Assembly: GCA_030426145.1 (NCBI GenBank)
Contig: JAUHZF010000011.1
Coordinates: 1-61,106 of the forward strand
DNA length: 61,106 bases
Reading direction: 5' to 3'
Origin: Polyangia bacterium
GTDB taxonomy: Bacteria > Myxococcota_A > Polyangia > Polyangiales > Polyangiaceae
Shown here: piece by piece, positions 26,214 through 38,621 of the stretch
How the letters are laid out: each line of letters starts with the position of its first letter
How positions within the stretch are numbered: position 1 is the first letter of the stretch
Translations under genes and position numbers: made by a program
The notes under the pieces: model-generated
What the model was told of the DNA's origin: nothing
Database searches by the model: none
Seen by the model: only the letters and a program-made list of their open reading frames with translations

Positions 26214-26800
26214 CGAACGATCCCCGCTCGGCGCGTGTGACGCGCCAAACCCGAGAGACCGACATCGTCTTGTCCCTGCTCATCGACGGCGAGGGTGAGA
26301 CCGATGTCGAGACCGGCATCGGCTTCCTCGACCACATGCTCTCGACCCTCGGCAAACACGCGCGCTTCGACCTCACCTTGAGGTGCAAGGGCGACCTCCA
26401 CGTCGACGACCACCACACAGCCGAGGATTGTGCGCTCGCCCTCGGGCAGGCGCTGAGCGAGGCCCTCGGTGAACGACGAGGGATCCGTCGCTTCGGTCAC
26501 GCCTACGCGCCCCTCGATGAGGCCCTGGCCCGCGCGGTGATCGACCTCTCGGGGCGACCGTGGCCCGCCATCGACCTCGGTTTGAAGCGCGAGAAGATCG
26601 GCACCATCGCCACCGAGAGCCTCACCCACGTGCTGCAGTCGCTGGCCATGGCCGCCCGCGCATCGCTCCACGTCGACGTGCTCAAGGGCGAAAATGATCA
26701 CCACCGGGTCGAGGCCGCATTCAAGGCCACGGCGCTCGCCCTGAGGGCAGCGGTGGCCCGCGACGGTGACGACATCCCCAGCACCAAGGGTGTGCTCTAG
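26210..26800 (+). CDS. hisB: Imidazoleglycerol-phosphate dehydratase
   Basis: HisB removes water from imidazoleglycerol phosphate to give imidazole-acetol phosphate. The GTG at 26210 overlaps the hisC-HAD stop (GTGA) and gives 196 residues, the normal length of a monofunctional enzyme without the N-terminal phosphatase of enterobacterial HisB. Metal-binding motifs are clear: GIGFLDHML (36-44), DDHHTAED (66-73) and [13 protein letters not shown] near the C-terminus. An in-frame upstream extension exists but overlaps the HAD domain and is not protein-like. The next gene begins immediately at the base after its stop. Confidence 0.95.
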   Translation: MTNDPRSARVTRQTRETDIVLSLLIDGEGETDVETGIGFLDHMLSTLGKHARFDLTLRCKGDLHVDDHHTAEDCALALGQALSEALGERRGIRRFGHAYAPLDEALARAVIDLSGRPWPAIDLGLKREKIGTIATESLTHVLQSLAMAARASLHVDVLKGENDHHRVEAAFKATALALRAAVARDGDDIPSTKGVL

Positions 26801-27394
26801 ATGAAGGTCCTCGTCATCGACACCGGCACATCGAACCTCGCATCCATGCTCGCCGCGCTGACGCGGGTGGGCCTCACCCCGGAGGCGATCACGACCCCCG
26901 ACGACATCGAATCGGCCGAACGCGTGGTGCTCCCCGGCGTGGGTGCCTTCGGTGCAGGCATGAAGCGCTTGAACGAGCTGGGCATGAGCGAGCCCGTGCG
27001 CGCGCGCATCGAAGCCGGACGACCCTTGCTCGCGGTTTGCCTGGGACTACAGCTGCTCTGCACCTCGAGCACCGAATCGCCTGGGGTGCCGGGACTCGGT
27101 GTGCTGCCCGTCACCGTGGCGCGGTTCGAGGTGGCGGAGATCGTGCCGCAGCTCGGGTGGAACAAGGTCACCGCCAGTGAGGGCTGTGCCCTCTTGCGCG
27201 ACGGCTACGCCTACTACGCCAACTCCTACTGTCTGCGCGAGGTGCCGGAAGGGTGGAGCGCCGCCCACACGCACCACGGTGAACGCTTCGTGGCCGCGGT
27301 CGAGCGAGGCCCGGTGCTGGCCACGCAGTTTCACCCGGAGCTCAGTGGAGCCTGGGGCCACGAGCTGATGGACCGTTGGGGGAAGGCATGCTGA
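26801..27394 (+). CDS. hisH: Imidazole glycerol phosphate synthase, glutaminase subunit
   Basis: HisH hydrolyses glutamine and channels ammonia to HisF. The 197-residue class I amidotransferase has the oxyanion region VLPGVGAFGAGM (43-54), nucleophile C80 in LLAVCLGLQLL, and the His/Glu pair H178 and E180 in QFHPELSG. The start ATG 26801 directly abuts the hisB stop with no spacer. Its 3' end overlaps hisF by seven bases, consistent with coupled synthesis of the two subunits of one complex. Confidence 0.96.
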   Translation: MKVLVIDTGTSNLASMLAALTRVGLTPEAITTPDDIESAERVVLPGVGAFGAGMKRLNELGMSEPVRARIEAGRPLLAVCLGLQLLCTSSTESPGVPGLGVLPVTVARFEVAEIVPQLGWNKVTASEGCALLRDGYAYYANSYCLREVPEGWSAAHTHHGERFVAAVERGPVLATQFHPELSGAWGHELMDRWGKAC

Positions 27395-28136
27395 CGACCC
27401 GAATTCTGCCCTGCCTCGACGTCGACGGCGGGCGCGTGGTGAAGGGCGTGAAGTTCCAGGGTCTGCGCGATGCGGGGGATCCCGTCGAACGCGCGGTGGC
27501 CTACGAAGCCCAAGGCGCAGACGAGCTGGTGATGCTCGACGTGTCCGCTACGCCTCAGGGGCGCGGCAACGCGACGGACACCGTGGCCCGCGTTCGCGCC
27601 GAGCTGCGCATCCCCCTGACGGTGGGCGGCGGCGTGCGCACCGACGCCGACGCCGAGCGCCTGCTCAAAGCGGGGGCAGACAAGGTCGCGGTCAATACGG
27701 CGGCGGTGCTCGATCCGAGCTTCCTGTCGCGCATGGCCGAACGCTACGGCAGCCAATGCACGGTGCTGTCGCTGGATGCGGCCCAACGGGACGGGGGCTG
27801 GGAGCTGGTGATCAAGAGCGGTCGCGAGCGCACGGGCAAGGACGCCGTGCAATGGGCGCGCGAAGCGGCCGAGCTGGGCGCAGGTGAGATCGTGCTCACG
27901 AGCTGGGATCGCGACGGCACCCGATCGGGATACGACCTCGCGCTCATGCGCGCGATCAGCTCGGCGGTGCGCATTCCCGTGGTGGCGTCGGGCGGCGCAG
28001 CGAACGCGCAGCACCTGGTGGAGGCGGCGCAAGCCGGGGCGAGCGCGCTCCTCGTCGCATCCATCTTGCACGACGGAGACACCACGGTGGGGGAGCTGAA
28101 GGACGCGCTCGCAGCAGCGGGCCTGGAGGTACGACG

Positions 28137-28140
<4 letters not shown>
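27388..28140 (+). CDS. hisF: Imidazole glycerol phosphate synthase, cyclase subunit
   Basis: HisF is the (beta/alpha)8 barrel that makes imidazoleglycerol phosphate and AICAR from PRFAR and ammonia. I start at ATG 27388 (MLTTRILPCLDVDGGRVVKG), preceded by GGGGGAAGG inside hisH, rather than the GTG four codons upstream. The protein is 250 residues. Catalytic D11 (CLDVDGG) and the second Asp in VLSLDAAQR are present, as are phosphate loops VGGGVRT and VVASGGAAN and the HisF-type TSWDRDGTRSGYD. It overlaps hisH by seven bases and the next gene by four (ATGA). Confidence 0.96.
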
Positions 28141-30662
<2,522 letters not shown>

Positions 30663-30764
30663 AAACCGATGCCCTTCGGATACAGCGTCCCACTTCGCGG
30701 CGAACGCCCTCCCGCTCCGCGTCAGCATGAATGATGGGCGCAATTGTTGCCTGGCTTGCTCACC
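30663..30764. other. Short gap after the his operon
   Basis: No gene, strong hairpin with T-run, or clear promoter is visible between the HisD stop and the next lipoprotein gene. How his transcription ends is not evident. Confidence 0.4.
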
Positions 30765-31448
30765 ATGTCGCCGTTCGTTCGAACACGGCCATGGCCTTCG
30801 TTAAGAGGTCCATCGGTCGCAGGCTTGACGTTCATGATCGCATGCCATGTGCCTACGACGCGAGACGTCACCCCGTCGAAGCCGCTTATGACCCCTCCCG
30901 TCGAGCCTGAGCCCTCGCCGTCCCTCAAAGACGACGACGATGTTCCGGATAGGTACAAGTCGTTCGACAATGGGGTCGGCTGGAGCACGGTCCCGAAGGA
31001 AGGTCTACCTGAGCTCCGGTACCCCACCAACCTACGGCTGTTCGGTCGCTTTCCGGAGCTCGCCTACGCGCTCGTCAATACCATGGGTGAGGTCGGTATT
31101 CCCGTACCGGGTCTCTATGCCTTCGACCCCAAGGAAGGTCGCTGGCGAGCGCTGGGCTTCTTTGGCGATCCCCGCATCGTCATCGACCCAGCTCCAATCG
31201 GCGAAGACCGTTGGGTCTTGGTTCGGCGAGGATACGGCGTTGCAGGTAATGTACGGGTGAAGGTTGCCGTGGTTGGTGCGGGTATCGACGACCTCGAGGT
31301 GCAGGAACTGCCTTGTCGCAGCGAAACCAGTGGGCACGTCGAGCCGGCAGCCAACGGCGGTTGGGCGTTTCGCTGCGGCCGCCCCGACAGGCCGGGAGAC
31401 TACCTCCTGAACCTGAAGCCCCCTTTCGATGCCTCCACGAGCAACTGA
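30765..31448 (+). CDS. Putative lipoprotein of unknown function
   Basis: From ATG 30765 the product is 227 residues; a TTG at 30744 would add seven. The N-terminus MSPFVRTRPWPSLRGPSVAG followed by LTFMIAC looks like a lipoprotein signal with its lipid-accepting Cys. The mature part begins with a Pro/Thr linker and then has a beta-rich region (GWSTVPKEGLPELRYPTNLRLFG, VRRGYGVAGNVRVKVAVVG), with two further Cys near the end. I do not recognise a family. Codon use is less GC-extreme than the neighbouring his genes, and it sits at the start of an accessory segment with transposase debris. Confidence 0.6.
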   Translation: MSPFVRTRPWPSLRGPSVAGLTFMIACHVPTTRDVTPSKPLMTPPVEPEPSPSLKDDDDVPDRYKSFDNGVGWSTVPKEGLPELRYPTNLRLFGRFPELAYALVNTMGEVGIPVPGLYAFDPKEGRWRALGFFGDPRIVIDPAPIGEDRWVLVRRGYGVAGNVRVKVAVVGAGIDDLEVQELPCRSETSGHVEPAANGGWAFRCGRPDRPGDYLLNLKPPFDASTSN

Positions 31449-31857
31449 GCACCCAGTCGAGGTCTCCCTCACGCCGGGGGCTCACCGTCATGATGGTTGA
31501 GGCAGTCGAGAACCCTACCTCTTCACATCGTCCGAACGCTCAACGAGCGCGATGACACTCGGTTGACGTCGTGATGGAACTAAGCAGCAGCGTGACTGGC
31601 TCTTCCCGAAGCAGCCAGGGCAACGCGGGCTGAGGCTCACGACGGCGCACCTGCTGCTTGCCCGGCGAGGCGTCGAGGTGACCCACGCGACGTTGTGCCG
31701 GTGGGCCCACGATTCCATGGGGACGCAGAACGACACCTTCGGGTACCGACATCGGCTCGGTTGACACATCCAGGTGTCAGACCGTCGAGGAGGATCAGGC
31801 GATTCGGGCCGTGCTTCATGGTCAGGGGCTGGCCCGAGGTTTGCCTGAGGCCAGCCC
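31449..31857. other. Intergenic segment with transposase debris
   Basis: No intact gene is present. The only protein-like content is the short plus-strand frame at 31567-31764 described separately. Long minus-strand frames here are Arg/Pro/Ser-rich shadows. No tRNA or promoter was identified. Confidence 0.4.
31567..31764 (+). pseudogene. Possible transposase N-terminal remnant
   Basis: A start-less open frame between TGA 31564-31566 and TGA 31762-31764 encodes KQQRDWLFPKQPGQRGLRL followed by TTAHLLLARRGVEVTHATLCRWAHDSMG. The second part has the shape of the helix-turn-helix 'LL..RGV.V...TL.R...' seen near the N-terminus of IS21 IstA and similar transposases. No DDE catalytic region follows. 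I infer a fragment of an old insertion; no terminal inverted repeats were found. Confidence 0.3.
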
Positions 31858-33363
31858 ATGATGACCCGTGCCCCAAGCTCGCCAGCCCGCTGGCCCTGGC
31901 TGGCCACCACGCTCATCGTCGCGGCGTGCTCGAGTACGAGTGTGCCTCCGAGCGACGACGAGCCTGACCCAACGCTCTCCACCGGCGGCGGAGGCCAAGG
32001 CGGTGTGGCGACGCCAGCTGATGGGGGAGGCGGGAACGCCGCCGACTGGAGCGCTTCAGCGCGATGCCCGAACGCGCCCGACTTCGAGATTCTCTCCGGA
32101 GGCTCGCTTCGCGCCGAGGGCACGCTTCGAGAGCCAGGCGAGCGCGCGCACTTCAGGTTTACGCTGCCTCAGAATGCATGGCTTGCGTTCAACGTTCTGA
32201 AACCCGACCTCTCTGAGCTGGACGCGGTTCTGCGCATCTTCGACGCCTCCGGACAGCAGCTGCTCGCGACCGTAGACGAGCACCGCCCGAGCTTCGACAA
32301 CTACGAGGCGATGTACTTCTCGACGCCCTACAGCGGTGACTACTGCGCGGAGCTGCTGACCTTCGAAGACTGGCGGGGCCTCCCGACGACCCCCGTCGAA
32401 CACGACTACACCCTCAGACTCACGCACCCGGGCAGCGCCTGGACCCAGATCGACGGCTTTTTCACGCAAGACGCGGAGCCGAACGAGACCGTACAGGAGG
32501 CGACGCCGATCTCGAGCGAAGATGGCTTCCTCATCACCGGCGGATTCTCCGACGAGCAGGACCGCGATGTATTCGTCGCGAGTCTCGGCCCAACTCCCCT
32601 GGACCGACTGCTCGTCGTCTCCTCACCGCCAGGCCCCGGTGGAGATGGGTTCCCGGGATATGGCGGCACCACGGCGGTGAGATCCGTCTCGATTCTCGCA
32701 AGCGACGGGGTGACCGTTCTGGCCAAACACGACCCGAACGACCTGGCCACCAACTGTTCATCTCTCGGGCTCTGCGGCTCCGCCGTTGCCATCGACGAGC
32801 TCACCAGCCCGTTCTACGTGGTCGTCGAGCGAGACGCTAACGCGCCTCACTTGAGCAGCGAGCCGTATTCGCTGTTCGCCTTCGCCATGAGCTGGGGGGG
32901 CTCGGGCTATGAGTTCGAGACCATCGACGATGGCACGGACGATGTGCGCAGTGGAGCGAGCACGCTGACGCGCTTCGATGACATCGATGGCTATCCCGGG
33001 TACTCGATCGATGGGCGTCTCACCGCGGGTGATACTGATTGGCTCCACATTCCGGAGCTCGCCGCGAGCGAGTCACTCGGGGTCTGGTGCAGCGCCGCCC
33101 AGTGGGGCTCGGGCATCGTCGGCCTGCGCATCGAGGCGGTCGACGCAGACGACGAAACGGGGGCGCTCATCCAGGGGGAGACCGAGGCCAGTGGGTCGCC
33201 ACTGCTCTGGAACCCAGGGTTGGACCCGAAGGCCACACCATCGATGGGCGCGCTTCCGGGGGGGCGCGCCTATCACATCAAGGTCTCGGCGACCGGGTGG
33301 GAGGCCGACGTTGCCTCGCGGGCCTACTTCTGCCGCTTCACCATCCAGCCCGGGGGTAACTGA
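31858..33363 (+). CDS. Large secreted lipoprotein with PPC-like beta domains
   Basis: The 501-residue product has a lipoprotein signal with lipobox LIVAAC (residues 19-24) and a Gly-rich linker (TGGGGQGGVATPADGGGG). Several beta-sandwich units follow, resembling pre-peptidase C-terminal domains: HFRFTLPQNAWLAFNV...DAVLRIFDASGQQLL, then DAEPNETVQEATPI...ITGGFSDEQDRDVFVASL, then SIDGRLTAGDTDWLHI. The 'DAEPNET..EA.....G.....DRDVF' pattern is the PPC hallmark. It is likely surface-exposed, in the same style as the lipoprotein at 19389-20927. Function unknown. Confidence 0.82.
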   Translation: MMTRAPSSPARWPWLATTLIVAACSSTSVPPSDDEPDPTLSTGGGGQGGVATPADGGGGNAADWSASARCPNAPDFEILSGGSLRAEGTLREPGERAHFRFTLPQNAWLAFNVLKPDLSELDAVLRIFDASGQQLLATVDEHRPSFDNYEAMYFSTPYSGDYCAELLTFEDWRGLPTTPVEHDYTLRLTHPGSAWTQIDGFFTQDAEPNETVQEATPISSEDGFLITGGFSDEQDRDVFVASLGPTPLDRLLVVSSPPGPGGDGFPGYGGTTAVRSVSILASDGVTVLAKHDPNDLATNCSSLGLCGSAVAIDELTSPFYVVVERDANAPHLSSEPYSLFAFAMSWGGSGYEFETIDDGTDDVRSGASTLTRFDDIDGYPGYSIDGRLTAGDTDWLHIPELAASESLGVWCSAAQWGSGIVGLRIEAVDADDETGALIQGETEASGSPLLWNPGLDPKATPSMGALPGGRAYHIKVSATGWEADVASRAYFCRFTIQPGGN

Positions 33364-33462
33364 GCCTGTCCTGTCCCGCATGGCTTGCACCATTGAGCGA
33401 CCTCCACAGCAAGCGGTGATCCATCGCTCCATGACCGACTATTGTAGCCTGGCCCCCTCGAA

Positions 33463-33485
33463 GGTGGAGACCGCCGGTCTCCGCC
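33463..33485. terminator. Strong hairpin after the lipoprotein gene
   Basis: GGAGACC (33466-33472) and GGTCTCC (33476-33482) form a perfect 7-bp stem with a 3-nt loop, extended to 10 bp by flanking GGT/GCC with one G-U pair. There is no T-run on either strand, so it may be a processing or Rho-linked structure rather than an intrinsic terminator. Confidence 0.35.
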
Positions 33486-33589
33486 ATGGCGCCCCCCCGA
33501 GCGACCGGCGATTTCCGCTGCAACTTCTGGCAGCCGAGGGCGCCCCCCCTAGAACGACAACGGCTATAGGCGTGGGGTCGATGGTTCTC

Positions 33590-33637
33590 TGAGCCTCTGC
33601 GTAGACGGTGACCCACACACCCGATCGATGATCGCAT
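33590..33637. repeat. Degenerate third copy of the REP/MITE-like element
   Basis: Read against the reverse complement of the copies at 43618 and 44454, this stretch aligns along the spacer (CGT..ACGG.GAC.C) and ends in the shared palindrome core CGATCGATGATCGC (33622-33635). It is diverged and one terminal palindrome is eroded, suggesting an older insertion of the same element in inverse orientation. Confidence 0.4.
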
Positions 33638-33922
33638 TGCACGCGACGCCGCGCACTTCAGGTCGCTGGTTTGGCCTCCGTCGGCTGCGCCGCGGGTTCC
33701 CGCGCCTCGGTGGTCTGCGTTGGACATTTGGCCGCCTCGGCAGGGCGTAGAATCTCCGAGTCGTTTCGGTGCAATGCCGTCCCCGGCCGGCGGCGACTCC
33801 GCTCGGAAGGGGCCCAGGCACCTCGGTCTCTCAATCCAGCCGGCTTCGCTGCGGCTGCACCTCCGTTCAAGTCTGCGGGGGATCTGCCGTTGTCTACTGA
33901 CACCTTCGAGTCTGCCTTCACC

Positions 33923-36166
33923 ATGCCCACTCGTATCGCCACGCTCAGCGTCGGAGATGCCATCATCGCCGGCATCGCGGTGTTGCTCGCAGCCTACGAA
34001 CTGTGGCTCTACCTCGTCGCAGGGAGACGTGCCGAGCACGCCTGGCTCGCCCTGGTCTCCGCTTCGGTTGCGGTCTTCGCAGCCACGATGGCCGTGCACT
34101 ACAACGTCGACGCAGAGGGCGGGCTCTGGGTCACGCGGCTCGAGGCGCTCGCGCTCATCGGTGTGGTCAACGGCCTGGCCCTATTCGCCACCGCGTCCAG
34201 CCAGCGCAGGCCAAGGGGCATGCATCGGTTCGTTCTCGCTAGCGCCATTGTGTGGACGGCTCTCAACCTCAGCCCCTACAGCATCTCGGCCATCGAGTTG
34301 CGGCCGCTCTACGGTCTCGACCACCTCTTCCCACGGAGGGTCAACACGCCCCTCAACGACCTGGGGGTGCTCTGGGGACTGGGCCTGAGCCTGTGGTCGG
34401 CCTACTGGCTCCTCCGCCACAGCCGCCGTGGCACCCGCGCTATCGGCTACGGAATCGCCATGTGGTTGCTGGCGGCATCGGTCGACGCGCTGTCACCGGT
34501 CGTGCTCGACGTCATGCTGCCCAACCTCGTGCACTATGGCTTTCTCGGGCTCGTGACCGCGCTCGTCGTACGCGACGTGCAACACTATCTCGAGATGCTG
34601 CGTCGTGGTCGGCGTGACTTCATCGCTGTGATGGAGCGGACGCCGGATGCGGTCTTCGTAAGCTCGAACGATCGCATCGTGTGGGCCAATGGCGCGGCCG
34701 AATCGTTGTTCGGGCAGAGCCCCCTGGAGGGGGTCGCATCCGAGGCGTTGCTCCAGCAGTGCGATGCTTCGGTAGCCGTGCAGGAGCTACGGAACAAGCT
34801 CGCCTCAGAGCGTACGGTAGAGTTCTCGATGCGACGTGGCAACGAGGTCGTAGCGGTCGAGATGCTCGCCGTGGATGTCGAGTACGACGGTGAGGCGGCA
34901 CGAGTCGTGGTTGGCCGCGACGTGACCCATCGCCAACTCGATGCCGCACGTGCGATGGAGATGGACCGCATGATCACGGCCGGCACTCTGGCGGCCGGCA
35001 TTGGCCATGAGATCAGCAACCCCCTCGCCTTCGCCCTCATCAACGTGCACGAGGCAAGGGACGCGATCGACCTGGGCTCGCTCGGCGACGCTCGTTCGCT
35101 GCTCGTCGACGCGGCCGAGGGACTCGACCGAATCGAGGGCGTGGTCCGGGGGCTGCGTAGCTTCGCTCGTCCCGACGAGATCAGCCGCGATGTGGCGGTC
35201 TCCCGCGTGGTGAGTTCCGCCTTGGCCATCAGTGGCAATGAAGTGAGCATGAGGGCTCGCCTCGAGGTCGACGTGCCCCCGTCCCTCGTCGTTCGAGGTG
35301 GTGAGACGCGCCTTGGACAGATCCTCACCAATCTACTGATCAACGCCACCCACGCCCTGCCCACCGGAGCGCCCGACCAGCACCGCGTTCGGGTGTCGGC
35401 CGAGCGCGTTGGCGAGGCGGTGTTGGTTCACGTCAGTGACACCGGGTGCGGCATGTCGCCGGAGGTCATGGAACGCTGCTTCGACCCCTTCTTCACCACC
35501 AAGCCTCCCGAGCAGGGCACGGGTCTGGGCTTGAGCATCTGCCGCGACCTCGCGCGCGAGCTGGGGGGAGAGCTCGTCGTCGAGAGTGAGGTCGGTGGGG
35601 GTACGACCTTCACCGTTCAGCTTCCCGCGGCGAAGTTGGAAGACACGCCCCAGTCGGTTCGGCGCGTACGAACCCCTCTGCCCAGGCGGCCTCGTGTACT
35701 GCTCGTCGACGACGAGATCCAGCTGTTGCGCGCTCTCGCCCGCAGCCTTCGTCGCGACGCAGATGTGGTCACCGTCTCCAGTGTCGCCGCTGCGCTAGAG
35801 GTCCTGACGGAGGACCCATTCTTCGACCTCGTGCTGTCCGACCTGGTCATGCCCGGCAAGACCGGAGTCGATCTCCACCGTGAGGTCTCCTCCTCGGCGC
35901 CAGCGCTCGCGGAACGCTTCGTGTTCATGACGGGAGGCGCCTTCACCGACGAAACGAAGGCCTTCTGTGACCTCCATCACGACCGGGTGTTGATCAAACC
36001 CGTCAACCACGAGGACATCCTCGAGCGCCTCCACCAGCTCCAGCCGCTCGACCCGACGCCGCCCGTCACTCGCACCGCTCCTGGACGGGGCTCGTCGACG
36101 CGACGCCGGTCGACCGACAGGGCGCCGGAGACGATGTCGAGGTCACAGCCGGCGCCAGCCCATTGA
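33923..36166 (+). CDS. Hybrid sensor histidine kinase with C-terminal receiver domain
   Basis: From ATG 33923 the protein is 747 residues. An N-terminal membrane sensor with about six hydrophobic segments (10-35, 40-60, 75-92, 103-122, 145-165, 173-216) is followed by a PAS domain (about 233-335, [28 protein letters not shown]). The HisKA phospho-acceptor is H362 in [10 protein letters not shown]. The ATPase has N474 in [16 protein letters not shown] and [10 protein letters not shown] receiver domain (about 590-710) carries VDDE, D640 in [10 protein letters not shown] and K in LIKP. The Ser/Arg-rich C-terminal tail lacks an output domain. It should sense a membrane signal and pass phosphate internally or to an unlinked partner; no response regulator is adjacent. 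Convergent with the next gene. Confidence 0.93.
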   Translation: MPTRIATLSVGDAIIAGIAVLLAAYELWLYLVAGRRAEHAWLALVSASVAVFAATMAVHYNVDAEGGLWVTRLEALALIGVVNGLALFATASSQRRPRGMHRFVLASAIVWTALNLSPYSISAIELRPLYGLDHLFPRRVNTPLNDLGVLWGLGLSLWSAYWLLRHSRRGTRAIGYGIAMWLLAASVDALSPVVLDVMLPNLVHYGFLGLVTALVVRDVQHYLEMLRRGRRDFIAVMERTPDAVFVSSNDRIVWANGAAESLFGQSPLEGVASEALLQQCDASVAVQELRNKLASERTVEFSMRRGNEVVAVEMLAVDVEYDGEAARVVVGRDVTHRQLDAARAMEMDRMITAGTLAAGIGHEISNPLAFALINVHEARDAIDLGSLGDARSLLVDAAEGLDRIEGVVRGLRSFARPDEISRDVAVSRVVSSALAISGNEVSMRARLEVDVPPSLVVRGGETRLGQILTNLLINATHALPTGAPDQHRVRVSAERVGEAVLVHVSDTGCGMSPEVMERCFDPFFTTKPPEQGTGLGLSICRDLARELGGELVVESEVGGGTTFTVQLPAAKLEDTPQSVRRVRTPLPRRPRVLLVDDEIQLLRALARSLRRDADVVTVSSVAAALEVLTEDPFFDLVLSDLVMPGKTGVDLHREVSSSAPALAERFVFMTGGAFTDETKAFCDLHHDRVLIKPVNHEDILERLHQLQPLDPTPPVTRTAPGRGSSTRRRSTDRAPETMSRSQPAPAH

Positions 36167-36194
36167 GCCGGTCTTCTTGTGTCACCGCTCGCAG

Positions 36195-37733
36195 TCAGGG
36201 GCACGTTCTGGGGGGCGGGGTGGCGCCCAGGTCGATGACCTCGATCTCATCGCCTCCGGCGCAATCGTCGCTGATGCGCCAGACCTCGATCGGGGCCGAT
36301 GTCTCCTCGGTCGCCGGATCGAAGTCGAGCGTCCCCGACGCCCCGTTGACGTTCAGCGTGCTTTCGGAGCGGAACGCCTGGACCGCTGTGCGCCACTGCG
36401 AGGCCCTGAGCTCGACGACCTCACCGGCAGGATCGCTGACGCGGCGAAGTCCCTGAGCGATGGTCGGGCCTCGGATCTCGTCGCTCGAGAACGAGGCGTA
36501 GGCCATACCGTAGAGCACCAGCCATGCGGCGTCGTAGGCGTGGGCCGTGAACGAGAAAACACTCACATCCCCGCCGAACTCAGCGGCGTAGGCGGCCTGA
36601 AACGCGCTGTATACCGGACCCGACGCTGCGGATGGTCGCGTCCCGCGGACCCTAGAGAATACAGCGTCCGCAGCACCCGACAGTACATCGCCGTTCGCAG
36701 CCGCGTCGCTTAGGAACAAGTTCTTGTCGTCCAGGGACGATGTGGCCGCCACCGCATTGAGAAACGACACGACATGCGGAGTCTGTGAGGATACGAACAG
36801 AACCTCCGTAGCCCCGCTCTGGCCGACCGTGACCACCGCATCGGCGATCTGCGCCTCGTCGTCGTACTTCACCAACTGCACGAGCGAGAGGCCCAGCTCT
36901 TCTTCGAAGACCCGAACGAGCTCATCGCCGTAGGCCCCCGTCTCGTTGATCACGGCGACCTGCGAGATGCCGCGAGCCAGCATATCCTCTGCGATCACCT
37001 TTCCCTGTAGCGAGTCGGGCGGAGCGGTTCGCCATAACAAGCCTGGGTCGGCGTCAGTGGGAGCGGTGTTGTCTTGACTGGTCAGAGCGGGGCTGGTGGC
37101 CGACGGAGACATGACGAGCACGCCACGTGCTCGCACGGCCTCGAAGACGGCCCCAGTATCGCCCGAGGCGGCGGGGCCGACGATGGCAGGTACCCCGGCA
37201 TCGGCGAGCCATTCTGCCGACGCCACGGCCGCGTCCATGCGCCCGAGCGTGTCGAAGTCGATGCTCTCCTCGATGGTACAGAAGACCATGCCGAGCTGCT
37301 TTCCCTCGAGCCCTCCCTCGGCGTTCGCTTGCCGAACTGCGAGCTCGGCCGAGTTCTCACGGGCCTGGTGCGTGGACACGGACCGGTCCATGAGGTTTCC
37401 GACCACGAGATAGTCGGCGCGGTCAGGCCGGGAGAAGAGACCCTCGGGGTACGTCTTCTGGCAGCGCGGGTGCACCTCGAGTGGCTGACAGATCCCGTCG
37501 CCGCAGACGGACCCGATACCATTGCGGTCGTAGCAGTCCTGATGAGACTCGCACGTGTCGGCCGACAGCTCGCAGGCACCGCTGTCGGCGCAGATGTAGC
37601 CGGCTCCGAAAGCCGAATTGCATTCTTCGTGCGTAGCGCACGAGCTCGCATCCGTGGTCGACAGCGAGCAGCTCGCGCTGAGCGTGATCCAACATACTGC
37701 GCCGGCGACGGCGCGCCCCAAGTTCGCGGTCAT
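36195..37733 (-). CDS. Lipoprotein with type I periplasmic-binding fold (Leu/Ile/Val-BP-like)
   Basis: A 512-residue lipoprotein (signal ending LSASC, lipid Cys near residue 22). A Cys-rich mini-domain (about 22-90) contains spaced pairs such as CATHEECNSAFGAGYICADSG and CESHQDCYDRNGIGSVCGDG, as in other surface lipoproteins of this phylum. The remainder resembles amino-acid/branched-chain ABC binding proteins (Peripla_BP_6): PAIVGPAASGDTGAV, VLVMSPSATSPALT, VAVINETGAYGDELVRVFEEE and FTAHAYDAAWLVLYG. No transporter genes are adjacent. As third gene of a kinase-TPR operon it more likely senses a ligand for signalling than feeds import. That role is inferred. Confidence 0.85.
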   Translation of the reverse strand: MTANLGRAVAGAVCWITLSASCSLSTTDASSCATHEECNSAFGAGYICADSGACELSADTCESHQDCYDRNGIGSVCGDGICQPLEVHPRCQKTYPEGLFSRPDRADYLVVGNLMDRSVSTHQARENSAELAVRQANAEGGLEGKQLGMVFCTIEESIDFDTLGRMDAAVASAEWLADAGVPAIVGPAASGDTGAVFEAVRARGVLVMSPSATSPALTSQDNTAPTDADPGLLWRTAPPDSLQGKVIAEDMLARGISQVAVINETGAYGDELVRVFEEELGLSLVQLVKYDDEAQIADAVVTVGQSGATEVLFVSSQTPHVVSFLNAVAATSSLDDKNLFLSDAAANGDVLSGAADAVFSRVRGTRPSAASGPVYSAFQAAYAAEFGGDVSVFSFTAHAYDAAWLVLYGMAYASFSSDEIRGPTIAQGLRRVSDPAGEVVELRASQWRTAVQAFRSESTLNVNGASGTLDFDPATEETSAPIEVWRISDDCAGGDEIEVIDLGATPPPRTCP

Positions 37734-37750
37734 CGTGGGTTCTCCAAGTC

Positions 37751-38617
37751 TCAGAAGCGGGTGTGCAACCAGAGTCCACCGCCGCCGCGGAGGGGGGTGG
37801 GCGCAATGGTCACGGCGGTGTCGCTTTCGTCGTCATCACTCGAGACCCCGACGATCACAGCGATGAGTCCACCGAGGGCGAGGGCGCCGCCGACGCCGAA
37901 TAGGACGTCGGTGGTCGTGGCGAGATCGCCCTCGCGGTTCGCCGCATCGAGACCATCGGCCGTACAGAAGCCGCCCGCGCAACCATCTTGTGCGTCGGAC
38001 CGCGCAGCCATCGTGAGGCCACCGACGACGGCGCCGGCGACGAGCCCGGCGCCGCCCAAAGCGAGCAGCACGGCGCCCGTGGTCGTGGCACCGTTGAGCC
38101 CCTCGTCGTCCTCACGCATCGGGCCCGCGGTGGGGGCCGGAGCGGGGGGCGGGGCGGGCGGGGCGGGCGGGGCGGGGGGCGCCGCGGAAGGGGTGGGCTC
38201 AGGACTCGGTGACGGTTCGGGTTCGGGGGATGCCTCTTCTCTCTGTTTCTGGATTCGCTCGCGAAGGTTCTGGAGGCGGCGGTCGATCGTCTTCAGCTCC
38301 TCCTCTGGTGCCAGCTCCCGATACTCCTCGAGCCGGCGAAGGGCCGCAGCGAGATTGCCCATACGTTCGTGGGCGTTGGCGAGGTTGAACAGCAGAGCAG
38401 GTCGGCCGCTGAGGCGGTGAGCCTCCTCGAACGCCTCGATGGCCTCGACGTATCGCCCCTCCTCGTAGCGCTGGTTGCCGAACTCGTAGAGCTGCTTCGC
38501 GCGCTGGTCGGGGTCGTCGTCGGCCGCTGGTACGGGGGAGCTCGGCGCTTGGGCGCGAGCGACAGCAGAAACGCCAAGCGCGGCGACGAGAATGGAGGAG
38601 ATGAAGAGAGCACGCAT
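37751..38617 (-). CDS. TPR-containing exported protein with Pro-rich linker
   Basis: The 288-residue protein has a Sec signal (MRALFISSILVAALGVSAVARA), one to two TPR units (about 36-110, QLYEFGNQRYEEGRYVEAIEAFEEAHRL) and a short coiled coil (EELKTIDRRLQNLRERIQKQREE). A Pro/Ala linker (about 130-165) and two hydrophobic Gly/Ala helices (about 175-200 and 235-260) follow, with a C-terminal beta tail (GGGGLWLHTRF). The same overall plan occurs in the protein at 2330-3694. It begins 4 bp after the kinase stop and ends 17 bp before the binding-protein gene, so all three are probably one operon. Confidence 0.83.
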   Translation of the reverse strand: MRALFISSILVAALGVSAVARAQAPSSPVPAADDDPDQRAKQLYEFGNQRYEEGRYVEAIEAFEEAHRLSGRPALLFNLANAHERMGNLAAALRRLEEYRELAPEEELKTIDRRLQNLRERIQKQREEASPEPEPSPSPEPTPSAAPPAPPAPPAPPPAPAPTAGPMREDDEGLNGATTTGAVLLALGGAGLVAGAVVGGLTMAARSDAQDGCAGGFCTADGLDAANREGDLATTTDVLFGVGGALALGGLIAVIVGVSSDDDESDTAVTIAPTPLRGGGGLWLHTRF

Positions 38618-38621
38618 GGTT

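Larger units (their letters stand above)
33364..33922. other. 559-bp gap with hairpin and decayed REP-like element
   Basis: No convincing gene is visible. A strong stem-loop at 33463-33485 and a degenerate copy of the 74-bp repeat element at about 33590-33637 are described separately. GGCGCCCCCC occurs twice (about 33487 and 33539). Frames upstream of the histidine kinase ATG are Ala/Arg/Ser-rich and look non-coding. Confidence 0.45.

Noticed and set aside
33338..34099. Minus-strand 253-residue ORF in the gap before the histidine kinase
   Set aside because: It overlaps the kinase's membrane domain and is Arg/Gly/Cys-rich without a plausible fold.
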